In this document: positions 7,750 through 15,051 of the stretch, piece by piece
Layout of the letters: every line of letters starts with the position of its first letter
Position numbering within the stretch: the first letter of the stretch is position 1
Origin: an uncultured Blautia sp.
GTDB lineage: Bacteria > Bacillota > Clostridia > Lachnospirales > Lachnospiraceae
Length of the DNA: 26,310 nt
Assembly (NCBI GenBank): GCA_934394545.1
Contig: CAKRRG010000039.1
Span: forward strand, 1-26,310
Direction: 5' to 3'
Program-made: the position numbers and the translations under genes
Notes under the pieces: generated by a model
Seen by the model: only the letters and a program-made list of their open reading frames with translations
What the model was told of the DNA's origin: nothing
Databases searched by the model: none

Positions 7750-8898
7750 ATGAAAATTACGAAAGTTACACCAATTCTTGTAAACCGTTTTCTTTATGTT
7801 GAAGTTGAAACGGATGAAGGAATCAAGGGCGTTGGAGAGTCTGGTGCATGGGGCTTTCTGGAAACAAGTTATGCAGCAGTTAACGAAATCAGCAGATGCC
7901 TGATCGGACAGGATGCAAGCCGCATTCAGTTCTTATGGAACTACATGTATCGTATGTTCCATTTTCGCGGAGCTGCTATTATGGGTGCTTTGAGTGCCAT
8001 TGATATTGCTTTATGGGATATCGCAGGAAAGTATCACGGAGTGCCGGTTTATCAGCTGCTCGGCGGAAAATGCCGTGATAAGGCAAGAGTGTATTACCAT
8101 GTATTTGGTGAGAATATTGAGGAACTTGTGGAAGGCTGTAAGCAGGCGAAAAAAGATGGGTTTACTGCAATCGGTCATCTGACACCTTTCCTGGATGTAA
8201 ATGACCGTTCCAAGAATTCCCCGTTCCAGTCTTATGCAGGACGTATTGAAGAGGCGATTGATCATGTGCGTCAGTACCGTGAAGCGGTTGGTGATGATGT
8301 AGATCTTTGTATTGAAATTCACCGCAGATGTGGTATCTCAGATGCGATTGCTCTTGCAAGAGGAATTGAAAAGTATCATCCATATTTCTATGAGGATCCG
8401 GTAAAACCTGATAATTTTGACGATATGGAGCAGGTAGCAAAGAAGATTCATATTCCAATCGCAACTGGTGAGAGACTTCATACTCCGCAGGAGTTTGCAA
8501 TGCTGATCAAGAGAGATGCAGTTCAGTTTGTCCGCCCGGATGTGTGCGTGTGCGGTGGTATCACAGGTGCAATGAAGATTGCTGCAATGGCAGAAGCCTT
8601 TGGAGTAGAGGTTGTACCGCATAATCCGCTTAGTACAGTAAGTACAGCTGCCAGCCTTCAGATTGCTGCCAGCGCGCCAAACTTCGCAATTCTGGAGTAT
8701 CCACTTGGACAGCAGGTGCCGCCACAGAGCGTAGTCCTGCAGCCAGCTCCAAAGGTTGAAAATGGTTTCATGCATTTCAGTGACAAACCAGGTATTGGAG
8801 TAGAACTGGTTGAGGGTGCAGCTGAGCTTTATCCATATAAGGCGCCGTTCCCACGTGAAACACATCTTCATTGTGATGGATCTATTTTTGATTTATAA
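7750..8898 (+). CDS. Enolase-superfamily sugar-acid dehydratase (galactonate/mannonate dehydratase-like)
   Basis: A 382-residue mandelate racemase/muconate lactonizing enzyme family protein, the same length as D-galactonate dehydratase DgoD. AGGAGGT precedes the start. The capping domain (about 1-120) has VGESG and ALWDIAGK. In the barrel the three metal ligands are Glu189 (IEIH), Glu215 (FYEDP) and Glu241 (ATGERL). His191 and the Asp264/His291 pair (RPD and VVPHNP) are the expected catalytic acid/base residues. Glu189 replaces the aspartate usual at the first ligand position in DgoD and mannonate dehydratase. Enzymes of this group remove water from aldonates to give 2-keto-3-deoxy acids. Its place at the end of the transporter operon suggests it processes the imported compound. 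The exact substrate cannot be read from the sequence, and no kinase or aldolase for the next steps is nearby. Confidence 0.85.
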   Translation: MKITKVTPILVNRFLYVEVETDEGIKGVGESGAWGFLETSYAAVNEISRCLIGQDASRIQFLWNYMYRMFHFRGAAIMGALSAIDIALWDIAGKYHGVPVYQLLGGKCRDKARVYYHVFGENIEELVEGCKQAKKDGFTAIGHLTPFLDVNDRSKNSPFQSYAGRIEEAIDHVRQYREAVGDDVDLCIEIHRRCGISDAIALARGIEKYHPYFYEDPVKPDNFDDMEQVAKKIHIPIATGERLHTPQEFAMLIKRDAVQFVRPDVCVCGGITGAMKIAAMAEAFGVEVVPHNPLSTVSTAASLQIAASAPNFAILEYPLGQQVPPQSVVLQPAPKVENGFMHFSDKPGIGVELVEGAAELYPYKAPFPRETHLHCDGSIFDL

Positions 8899-8950
8899 TT
8901 ATTATAAAGTAAAAGGCGTTACTGTTCAGGGCTAACTGGACTTAGGAAAA

Positions 8951-8994
8951 CCGATGGTGTAGACTGATAATAGTCAAAGCCATCGGCTTTTTTT
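8951..8994 (+). terminator. Intrinsic terminator of the transporter/dehydratase operon
   Basis: CCGATGG (8951-8957) pairs with CCATCGG (8980-8986), followed by a C and a run of seven Ts. A smaller inner stem (GACT at 8962-8965 with AGTC at 8972-8975) tightens the loop. Another small hairpin, GTTCAG/CTGGAC, precedes it at 8924-8941. Confidence 0.85.
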
Positions 8995-9097
8995 ATCCAA
9001 ATATCTTGGATACTCTGTCAAATTCGGATTGTTGTAAAATGATAAATTTGGGTTTACAAACCTATTAAAATGTGATACGCTCTTTCTATATGTAAAA

Positions 9098-9490
9098 CCC
9101 ATGGAAAAAGAGAGTACATTTGCGTACCGCATTACAGAGAATCCCCCGGGGAAGACAGAGAGTGCCAGAGAGATCAGGCACGTTGGAGAGTAGTTTTACC
9201 ACAGGCTGAGAGGGGTGTGCATGGAGCAGATGGAAGATGGCTTTGGAGGGGCACAGTCGAAGGATATTGCCGGGAGTGCTGCGAACGGTGATCGGTAATG
9301 GATGTAGGCTGCGACAGGACCGCCTGTTATAGCGGAAGGGTATGGAAGTACCCGGTAAGGTTCCCGAAGATAAAGTTCCCTGATAATTTGGAAGTATATT
9401 ATCTGTACCGTGAGGAGGGAATAAATAGAAGTGGTAACACGGGAATAACTCGTCTTCTCAGAACAGAAATTTGAGAGGGCGTTTTTTTGT
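9098..9490 (+). promoter_or_regulatory. Methionine T-box riboswitch leader of metG
   Basis: This fills most of the 617-base gap before metG. In Stem I, AGTA (9113-9116) faces GAA (9233-9235) as in the loop-E part of a specifier loop, with the flanking helix CATTTGC (9117-9123)/GCAGATG (9226-9232). The specifier would then be ATG at 9237-9239, that is methionine. Distal AGAGAG at about 9158-9163 and GTTGG at 9182-9186 fit the Stem I apex. The T-box core GTGGTAACACGG lies at 9431-9442. Its TGGT would pair with the ACCA end of tRNA-Met, whose discriminator is A. The terminator arm CGTCTTCTCA (9451-9460)/TGAGAGGGCG (9472-9481) precedes seven Ts. Uncharged tRNA-Met should favour antitermination and metG expression. 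The fold was worked out by eye. Confidence 0.85.
9451..9488 (+). terminator. T-box-controlled terminator before metG
   Basis: A 10-bp stem (9451-9460 with 9472-9481, including G-T pairs) is followed by a T-run at 9482-9488. Its left arm lies just after the T-box sequence, so it competes with the antiterminator. Confidence 0.87.
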
Positions 9491-9515
9491 GTAAATAGAA
9501 GGAGGAAATACAATA

Positions 9516-11474
9516 ATGAGTAAACCAAAATATTATATCACCACAGCTATTGCTTATACATCCGGTAAGCCGCATATTGGAAATACCTATGAGGCAGTTT
9601 TGGCAGATGCAATCGCACGTTATAAAAGACAGCAGGGCTATGACGTATTTTTCCAGACAGGAACTGACGAGCATGGTCAGAAAATCGAGCTGAAAGCAGA
9701 AGAAGCTGGTGTTACACCGAAGGAATTTGTTGATAATGTATCCGGACAGATCAAGGGTATCTGGGATATGATGAATACATCCTATGACAAATTTATCCGT
9801 ACCACAGATGCAGATCATGAGAAACAGGTTCAGAAGATTTTCAAAAAAATGTATGCCAAAGGGGATATCTACAAGGGAGAGTACGAGGGAATGTACTGTA
9901 CTCCATGTGAGTCCTTCTTTACAGAGTCCCAGCTTGTAGACGGTAAATGTCCGGACTGTGGACGCCCTTGTATTCCGGCAAAAGAAGAGGCTTATTTCTT
10001 CAAAATGAGTAAATACGCAGACCGTCTTATTGAGCATATTAAGACACATCCGGAATTTATTCAGCCTGAATCACGTAAAAACGAGATGATGAATAACTTC
10101 CTTCTTCCGGGACTTCAGGATCTGTGCGTATCCAGAACCTCTTTCAAATGGGGAATTCCGGTAGACTTTGATCCGAAGCATGTTGTATATGTATGGCTGG
10201 ATGCTCTGACCAACTATATTACCGGAATCGGTTATGATTGCGATGGTGACAATTCTGAACTGTTTAATAAGATGTGGCCTGCAGACCTTCATCTTATTGG
10301 AAAAGATATCATCCGTTTCCATACTATTTACTGGCCGATCTTCCTGATGTCACTGGATCTCCCGCTTCCGAAGCAGGTATTTGGTCATCCGTGGCTGCTT
10401 CAGGGTGATGGTAAAATGAGTAAATCCAAAGGAAACGTTATCTACGCAGATGAACTGGTTGATTTCTTTGGCGTTGATGCTGTCCGTTATTTTGTACTTC
10501 ACGAAATGCCATTTGACAACGACGGTGTGATCACCTGGGAGCTGATGGTAGAGCGTATGAATTCCGAGCTGGCAAATACCCTTGGAAACCTTGTAAACCG
10601 TACCATCTCCATGTCCAACAAATATTTTGGCGGAGTAGTAGAGAATAAAGGTGTAACAGATCCGGTTGATGATGATATGAAGAATTTCATTCTTTCCGTA
10701 CCTGCAAAGGTAGAGGCGAAGATGGAGAAGCTTCGTGTGGCAGATGCGATCACAGAGGTATTTACTATTTTTAAACGTTGTAATAAATATATTGACGAGA
10801 CAATGCCATGGGCACTTGCGAAGGATGAGTCCAAACAGGATCGTCTTGCAACCGTTCTTTACAATTTGGTTGAGGGTATCTGCATTGGAACGACTCTTCT
10901 TGAGTCCTTTATGCCGGATACAACTAAGAGAATCCTTGCACAGCTTAATGCATCTGCGAGAACCCTTGAAGATCTGAAGACATTTGGTCTTTATCCGTCC
11001 GGAAACAAAGTAACAGAGAAACCGGAGATCCTTTTTGCCCGTATGGATATCAAAGAGGTTATGGAAAAAGTAAACGAGCTTCATCCACCGAAAGAAGAGC
11101 CGAAGGAAGAGAAGCCGGAGGAGAAGGTTGTAGATGTTGAAGCGAAGCCGGAAATCACATTTGAAGATTTTGAGAAGCTTCAGTTCCAGGTTGGTGAGGT
11201 TATCGCCTGTGAGGCAGTGAAGAAATCCAAAAAGCTTCTCTGCTCTCAGGTTAAGATCGGAAGCCAGGTTCGCCAGATCGTATCCGGTATCAAAGCTTAC
11301 TATACACCGGAAGAAATGGTTGGCAAAAAGGTTATGGTAGTGACCAACTTAAAGCCGGCTAAGCTTGCCGGAATCCTCAGTGAGGGAATGATCCTTTGTG
11401 CAGAGGACGCTGAAGGAAACGTATGTGTAGTCAGCCCTGAGAAAAATATGCCGGCAGGATCTGAGATCTGCTGA
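9516..11474 (+). CDS. metG: Methionyl-tRNA synthetase with C-terminal tRNA-binding domain
   Basis: A 652-residue class I synthetase that charges tRNA-Met with methionine. The HIGH motif appears as HIGN (20-23), the zinc knuckle cysteines are Cys128, Cys131, Cys145 and Cys148, and KMSKS is at 300-304. The anticodon-binding helical domain follows (about 340-510). A charged Lys/Glu/Pro-rich linker (about 525-545) leads to an EMAPII-like OB-fold tRNA-binding domain (about 550-652), which contains the FQVGEV and NLKPAKLAGILSEGMIL segments. This long form with a C-terminal dimerising module is usual in Firmicutes. GAAGGAGGA precedes the ATG. The T-box leader directly upstream ties expression to the charging state of tRNA-Met. 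Confidence 0.97.
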   Translation: MSKPKYYITTAIAYTSGKPHIGNTYEAVLADAIARYKRQQGYDVFFQTGTDEHGQKIELKAEEAGVTPKEFVDNVSGQIKGIWDMMNTSYDKFIRTTDADHEKQVQKIFKKMYAKGDIYKGEYEGMYCTPCESFFTESQLVDGKCPDCGRPCIPAKEEAYFFKMSKYADRLIEHIKTHPEFIQPESRKNEMMNNFLLPGLQDLCVSRTSFKWGIPVDFDPKHVVYVWLDALTNYITGIGYDCDGDNSELFNKMWPADLHLIGKDIIRFHTIYWPIFLMSLDLPLPKQVFGHPWLLQGDGKMSKSKGNVIYADELVDFFGVDAVRYFVLHEMPFDNDGVITWELMVERMNSELANTLGNLVNRTISMSNKYFGGVVENKGVTDPVDDDMKNFILSVPAKVEAKMEKLRVADAITEVFTIFKRCNKYIDETMPWALAKDESKQDRLATVLYNLVEGICIGTTLLESFMPDTTKRILAQLNASARTLEDLKTFGLYPSGNKVTEKPEILFARMDIKEVMEKVNELHPPKEEPKEEKPEEKVVDVEAKPEITFEDFEKLQFQVGEVIACEAVKKSKKLLCSQVKIGSQVRQIVSGIKAYYTPEEMVGKKVMVVTNLKPAKLAGILSEGMILCAEDAEGNVCVVSPEKNMPAGSEIC

Positions 11475-11510
11475 TATCAGACTGAGTTTTTTTATAAATA
11501 AAATGAGAAT

Positions 11511-11543
11511 GCCAGGAGCTGGATTGATTTCGCTCCTGGTATT
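11511..11543 (+). terminator. Hairpin after metG, possible terminator
   Basis: CCAGGAGC (11512-11519) pairs with GCTCCTGG (11532-11539), extending by a G-T pair and three A-T pairs. The T-run after it is poor. A short T-tract at 11487-11493 follows a weaker stem overlapping the metG stop, so either may end the transcript. Confidence 0.5.
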
Positions 11544-11641
11544 ATACTATTATCAGTCATGTTCCCTGCGCAGGCCGCCGGGAATGATAAAAACAGGATG
11601 AAACTTGCTTTTTGACAATATTGTTATAAAAGGAATGAATT

Positions 11642-12172
11642 ATGGGAAATAAATTAAGCCATTTTGATGAAAATGGAAATGCTGTGATGGTAGATGTATC
11701 GGACAAACCAATCACCCACAGAACAGCAATTGCGACAGGCTCTATTCAGGTTGGAGCAGAAATCATGGAGCATCTTACTGCAGGAACTGTGGCAAAAGGA
11801 GATGTTCTCGGGGTGGCAAGAGTTGCGGGAATCATGTCTGTGAAGCACACCTCCGATCTGGTACCTATGTGTCACCCTTTGCCGGTAACCAAGTGTACCA
11901 TTGATTTTGAACTGGAAAAAGAGCAGGGAATTATCCGCACCTTTTGCACTGTGAAGACAGATGGTAAAACCGGCGTGGAGATGGAAGCTCTTACCGGTGT
12001 GCAGGTGACACTTCTTACCATTTATGATATGTGCAAGGCAATTGACAAGCACATGGTAATGACCGATATCCATTTGGTAGAAAAAACCGGTGGTAAGAGT
12101 GGAGATTTTCTGTTTGAAAAAGGAGAAAAGGAGAATGGAAATGAAGCGGGTAGCAATTGTCATATCCAGTGA
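11642..12172 (+). CDS. moaC: Cyclic pyranopterin monophosphate synthase MoaC
   Basis: A 176-residue MoaC. It catalyses the second half of step one in molybdenum cofactor synthesis, turning the MoaA product into cyclic pyranopterin monophosphate. Signature blocks are [14 protein letters not shown] (68-81), [17 protein letters not shown] (104-120) and [13 protein letters not shown] around the active-site Lys136. AAAGGAATG lies upstream of the ATG. The extra C-terminal tail of about 15 residues overlaps the next gene, so the two are probably co-translated. No moaA, moaD, moaE or moeA is seen in the window, so the rest of the pathway must be encoded elsewhere, if present. Confidence 0.96.
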   Translation: MGNKLSHFDENGNAVMVDVSDKPITHRTAIATGSIQVGAEIMEHLTAGTVAKGDVLGVARVAGIMSVKHTSDLVPMCHPLPVTKCTIDFELEKEQGIIRTFCTVKTDGKTGVEMEALTGVQVTLLTIYDMCKAIDKHMVMTDIHLVEKTGGKSGDFLFEKGEKENGNEAGSNCHIQ

Positions 12173-12629
12173 TATGGGATATGAAGGCAAACGAGAAGAT
12201 TTAAGCGGTCCGGCGATTCGGGAAATCGTAGAAAGAGAAGGCTATCAGGTAGTCTCTATGGATATTCTTCCAGATGACCGCGCTATGCTTTCCAGGAGAA
12301 TGGCGGAAATCGCAGACGAAAATCAGGCAGAACTGATCCTGACGACTGGTGGAACCGGTTTTTCCCCACGGGATGTTATGCCGGAGGCTACGGAAGATAT
12401 TACAGAACGTAAAGTTCCGGGAATCCCGGAAGCTATCCGCGCCTACAGCATGACCATTACAAATCGTGCCATGCTCAGCCGCGCTACTGCCGGAATCCGG
12501 AAAAAAACCCTGATCATCAATCTTCCGGGAAGTCCCAAAGCGGTGAAGGAGAGTCTGGAATTTATAATCGGAGCTCTGGGACATGGGATTGAGATTATGA
12601 CCGGAGAGGCAGGAAACTGCGCAGGATAA
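12141..12629 (+). CDS. mog: Molybdopterin adenylyltransferase-like protein (MogA/MoaB family)
   Basis: A 162-residue MogA/MoaB-type protein. The start at 12141 gives the best distance from AAGGAG (12128-12133); an ATG at 12135 is the alternative. The family's pterin-binding motifs are TTGGTG (68-73) and PGSPKA (129-134), with [12 protein letters not shown] between them. Members adenylylate molybdopterin before metal insertion. It overlaps the end of moaC by 32 bases, an arrangement that supports a shared role in cofactor synthesis. MogA and MoaB cannot be told apart here with certainty. Confidence 0.9.
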   Translation: MKRVAIVISSDMGYEGKREDLSGPAIREIVEREGYQVVSMDILPDDRAMLSRRMAEIADENQAELILTTGGTGFSPRDVMPEATEDITERKVPGIPEAIRAYSMTITNRAMLSRATAGIRKKTLIINLPGSPKAVKESLEFIIGALGHGIEIMTGEAGNCAG

Positions 12630-12722
12630 TCGGAGCTGACGCTGGAAATAAAAGTTTTACAAACGATTTTATAACGCTTTATTAACTTCTTTTGACTATG
12701 ATATAATTAACGAGGCATTAAA

Positions 12723-13493
12723 ATGATATTTGATACACATGCACATTATGATGATGAGGCTTTTGACGACGACAGAGATCAGCTCCTTTCTTCCATGAAG
12801 GATGGTGGAGTGGGCTGCATTGTAAATGTATGCGCATCCGTTGGTGGATTTGGCGGAACTTTGGAGCTGATGAAGGCGTATCCGTTTGTGTATGGCGCAG
12901 TGGGAGTTCATCCTGATGACGCGGAGCTTATGACGCAGGATACATTGGATGAGATCCGGCAGCTTTCCCATATGGAGAAAATGGTTGCCATCGGAGAAAT
13001 CGGGCTTGACTATTACTGGCATAAGGAAGAAGCAGAGCATAAGCGGCAGCAGGAGATGTTCCGTGCCCAGATGGACATTGCCAGAGAAGAGAAGCTGCCA
13101 TTTATGATTCACAGTCGTGATGCGGCAGAGGATACTCTGGAGATCGTAAGAGAATATATGAAAAAGGATATGTCTGGCGGAATCATCCATTGCTTTTCCT
13201 ATAGCAAGGAAATTGCAGCAGAATATCTGAAAATGGGGCTTTATCTTGGAATCGGGGGTGTGCTCACCTTCAAAAATGCGAAGAAACTGAAAGAAGTAGC
13301 TGCCATAGCACCATTATCCCAGATTGTCCTGGAAACAGACTGCCCGTATATGGCACCAGAGCCCAATCGTGGAAAGAGAAATTCTTCCCTGAATCTGCCC
13401 TATGTAGCAGAAGCGCTGGCTCAGATCAAGGGAATCACCCCAGAAGAAGTAATTGCAGTGACGGAAGAGAATGCAAAGAAGCTGTTGTTTTAA
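12723..13493 (+). CDS. tatD: TatD family metal-dependent deoxyribonuclease
   Basis: A 256-residue TatD-type hydrolase, full length. Metal ligands of the amidohydrolase-like barrel are visible: His6 and His8 (THAHYD), Glu92 (GEIGLDYYW), His130 (MIHSRDA), His156 (IIHCFS) and Asp206 (LETDCPY). TatD proteins are cytosolic 3'-5' exonucleases, linked in other bacteria to DNA repair and D-aminoacyl-tRNA or DNA turnover. The ribosome binding site is weak (CGAGG, 7 bases from ATG). A perfect TATAAT at 12702-12707 lies only 15 bases before the ATG without a good -35, so I do not call it a promoter. The next gene starts 42 bases downstream in the same direction. Confidence 0.93.
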   Translation: MIFDTHAHYDDEAFDDDRDQLLSSMKDGGVGCIVNVCASVGGFGGTLELMKAYPFVYGAVGVHPDDAELMTQDTLDEIRQLSHMEKMVAIGEIGLDYYWHKEEAEHKRQQEMFRAQMDIAREEKLPFMIHSRDAAEDTLEIVREYMKKDMSGGIIHCFSYSKEIAAEYLKMGLYLGIGGVLTFKNAKKLKEVAAIAPLSQIVLETDCPYMAPEPNRGKRNSSLNLPYVAEALAQIKGITPEEVIAVTEENAKKLLF

Positions 13494-13535
13494 CGAAATC
13501 AGCAAGCTACCATAATTATCATAAGGAGAATCGGA

Positions 13536-14408
13536 TTGCAAAGTCAGCTTGTTTTTCAGGAAAAAAAGGAGCGGGAGCGTCTCCTTATACAGAATCGTCT
13601 TTTGTTACAGGCAGAGAAGCCTGCATTGGAACATTTTTTGAATGGAAAATCAGAACTTACCGTTCTGGATATTGGCTGCAATGATGGAAGCAGAACCTTC
13701 AGCCGTTTTTCTGATGCCAGAATATCCAGAGTAATTGGTCTGGAATATAATCAGGACCTTGTGGAAAAAGCAGACCGGCAATATGGCAACTCCAAATTTT
13801 CCTTCTATCAGATGGATGTGGAGAAGGGCCTGTTTTCGAGGAATCTGCATAATCTGCCAGACAGAGCGGGGCGGGAAAAATTTGATCTGATATGTCTGTC
13901 CTATGTATTAATGCACTTGCAGGCAGGAGAGAAGCTGCTTCATCAATTAAAGCGTTTTTTGAAAAAGGACGGAGTGATTTTTATTACGGAAAGCCATGAC
14001 GGCTCTTCCAGTCTGTGCCCGGATGAGAGAGGGCTTCTGGGAGAATTTCTGGATATACTGCAGCAGGATAAATACGCCGGTAAAAGAACCACCGGTGCCA
14101 GGCTTACAGGATGGCTGAAGAATTGCGGATATGCTCACATTCAGGTATGGTGTGACGGAATTTCAGCTGGAAAAGAAGAGGCGGAACGAAAAGAAGAAAT
14201 TTTTCAGACTTTTTTTTCTTATTTACCGGAGGATGTGAAGCTTCTTCTTGCGGAAGAACCAGACAACCGGAAATATCAGGCATGGAAGAAATGGCTTGAG
14301 CAAAATTATGAAAAACTGCGGCTGTTGGTTTTGCAGAGGGATTCAGAAATTACGATGGGAATGCAGATAATATCTTGCAAAAAGCACTGTCTGGAAAGCG
14401 TTATATAA
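13536..14408 (+). CDS. Class I SAM-dependent methyltransferase, substrate unknown
   Basis: A 290-residue protein. The start is taken as TTG at 13536, because AAGGAG lies 7 bases before it and the homologous-looking reading begins here. SAM-binding motif I is VLDIGCNDGSRT (43-54), the acidic end of strand 2 is Glu70 (VIGLEYN), and FDLICLSYVLMHL (116-128) is the strand-4 region. The C-terminal third (about 210-290) is Lys/Glu-rich and helical and shows no second domain I recognise. The substrate cannot be inferred. It sits between tatD and a GNAT-like gene with short gaps (42 and 10 bases), suggesting joint transcription. Confidence 0.85.
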   Translation: MQSQLVFQEKKERERLLIQNRLLLQAEKPALEHFLNGKSELTVLDIGCNDGSRTFSRFSDARISRVIGLEYNQDLVEKADRQYGNSKFSFYQMDVEKGLFSRNLHNLPDRAGREKFDLICLSYVLMHLQAGEKLLHQLKRFLKKDGVIFITESHDGSSSLCPDERGLLGEFLDILQQDKYAGKRTTGARLTGWLKNCGYAHIQVWCDGISAGKEEAERKEEIFQTFFSYLPEDVKLLLAEEPDNRKYQAWKKWLEQNYEKLRLLVLQRDSEITMGMQIISCKKHCLESVI

Positions 14409-14418
14409 AGGATGAATT

Positions 14419-15051
14419 ATGGTGCATGAAATAGAGGTTGCTGGACAGAGGTTCTCTTTAGCTCCCCTTGAGCCGGAAGATATAACAGAAGTACTTCGGC
14501 TGTGTGACAGATGCGTAGGGGAAAATTTGTATACCGGGGAAGAGCTGATCCATGCAATGAAGGATGCGGATAGTATGTTTCTGGTTCTAAAAAATCTGAA
14601 CGGTCAGCTTGCTGGATACATTTATTATTTTCTTACAGATACAGAACAGATTGCCAGGGATTCCAGAGTAAAAAGTGCAAAAATCAGTGAAGTGTGTAAG
14701 TGTGAAGACCGGATGCGTGTAGGAAAAATACAGTCTGTAGGTGTAGAAGAAGAATTCAGAGGCCATGGACTGGCAAAACATCTGGTTCGGTTTGCTTTGT
14801 CCCAGCTTGGGAAGATGGGAACCGCAGAAGTGTTTATCATCTGCTGGAATATCAGAGGCGTGGTGCCCCTTGGAAAAGTACTTAAGGAATGTCAATTTAC
14901 GTATCTTACCACAGCGAAAAGGATATGGTATAATAAAAAAGAGCTTTATTGCCCTTATTGTAAAGGTCGTTGCAAATGCGACGCAGAAGTGTTTTATAAG
15001 AAACTCGGTGTAAGCTATAATAGTAATGATCACGAAAGGAAATTCAAATGA
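14419..15051 (+). CDS. GNAT-like acetyltransferase with C-terminal cysteine cluster
   Basis: A 210-residue protein. Residues about 10-170 fit a GNAT fold, with the acetyl-CoA pyrophosphate loop VGVEEEFRGHGLAKHL (107-122). The C-terminal tail carries Cys178, Cys181, Cys185 and Cys187 (CxxCxxxCxC), probably a metal-binding knuckle. Cys93 and Cys95 form another close pair. The stop overlaps the next start as ATGA (15048-15051), so translation of the phosphatase gene is probably coupled to this one. The ribosome binding site is AAGGA close to the ATG. The acyl acceptor is unknown. Confidence 0.82.
   Translation: MVHEIEVAGQRFSLAPLEPEDITEVLRLCDRCVGENLYTGEELIHAMKDADSMFLVLKNLNGQLAGYIYYFLTDTEQIARDSRVKSAKISEVCKCEDRMRVGKIQSVGVEEEFRGHGLAKHLVRFALSQLGKMGTAEVFIICWNIRGVVPLGKVLKECQFTYLTTAKRIWYNKKELYCPYCKGRCKCDAEVFYKKLGVSYNSNDHERKFK

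Noticed and set aside
8338..8871. Minus-strand open frame of 177 codons inside the dehydratase gene
   Set aside because: Antisense to a full-length conserved enzyme; no ribosome binding site or motif supports it.
9399..10049. Minus-strand open frame of 216 codons over the T-box and metG start
   Set aside because: It is antisense to the riboswitch terminator and to conserved metG sequence, and has no family features.
10350..11084. Minus-strand open frame of 244 codons
   Set aside because: It lies wholly antisense to metG, shows no recognisable domain, and its composition is that of a reversed coding sequence.
11540..11641. Molybdenum cofactor riboswitch upstream of moaC
   Set aside because: A hairpin is present, but I could not match the conserved parts of the Moco RNA family by eye.
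12702..12707. Perfect TATAAT before tatD
   Set aside because: It is only 15 bases from the ATG and has no convincing -35 box at 16-18 bases; it may be chance in an AT-rich gap.
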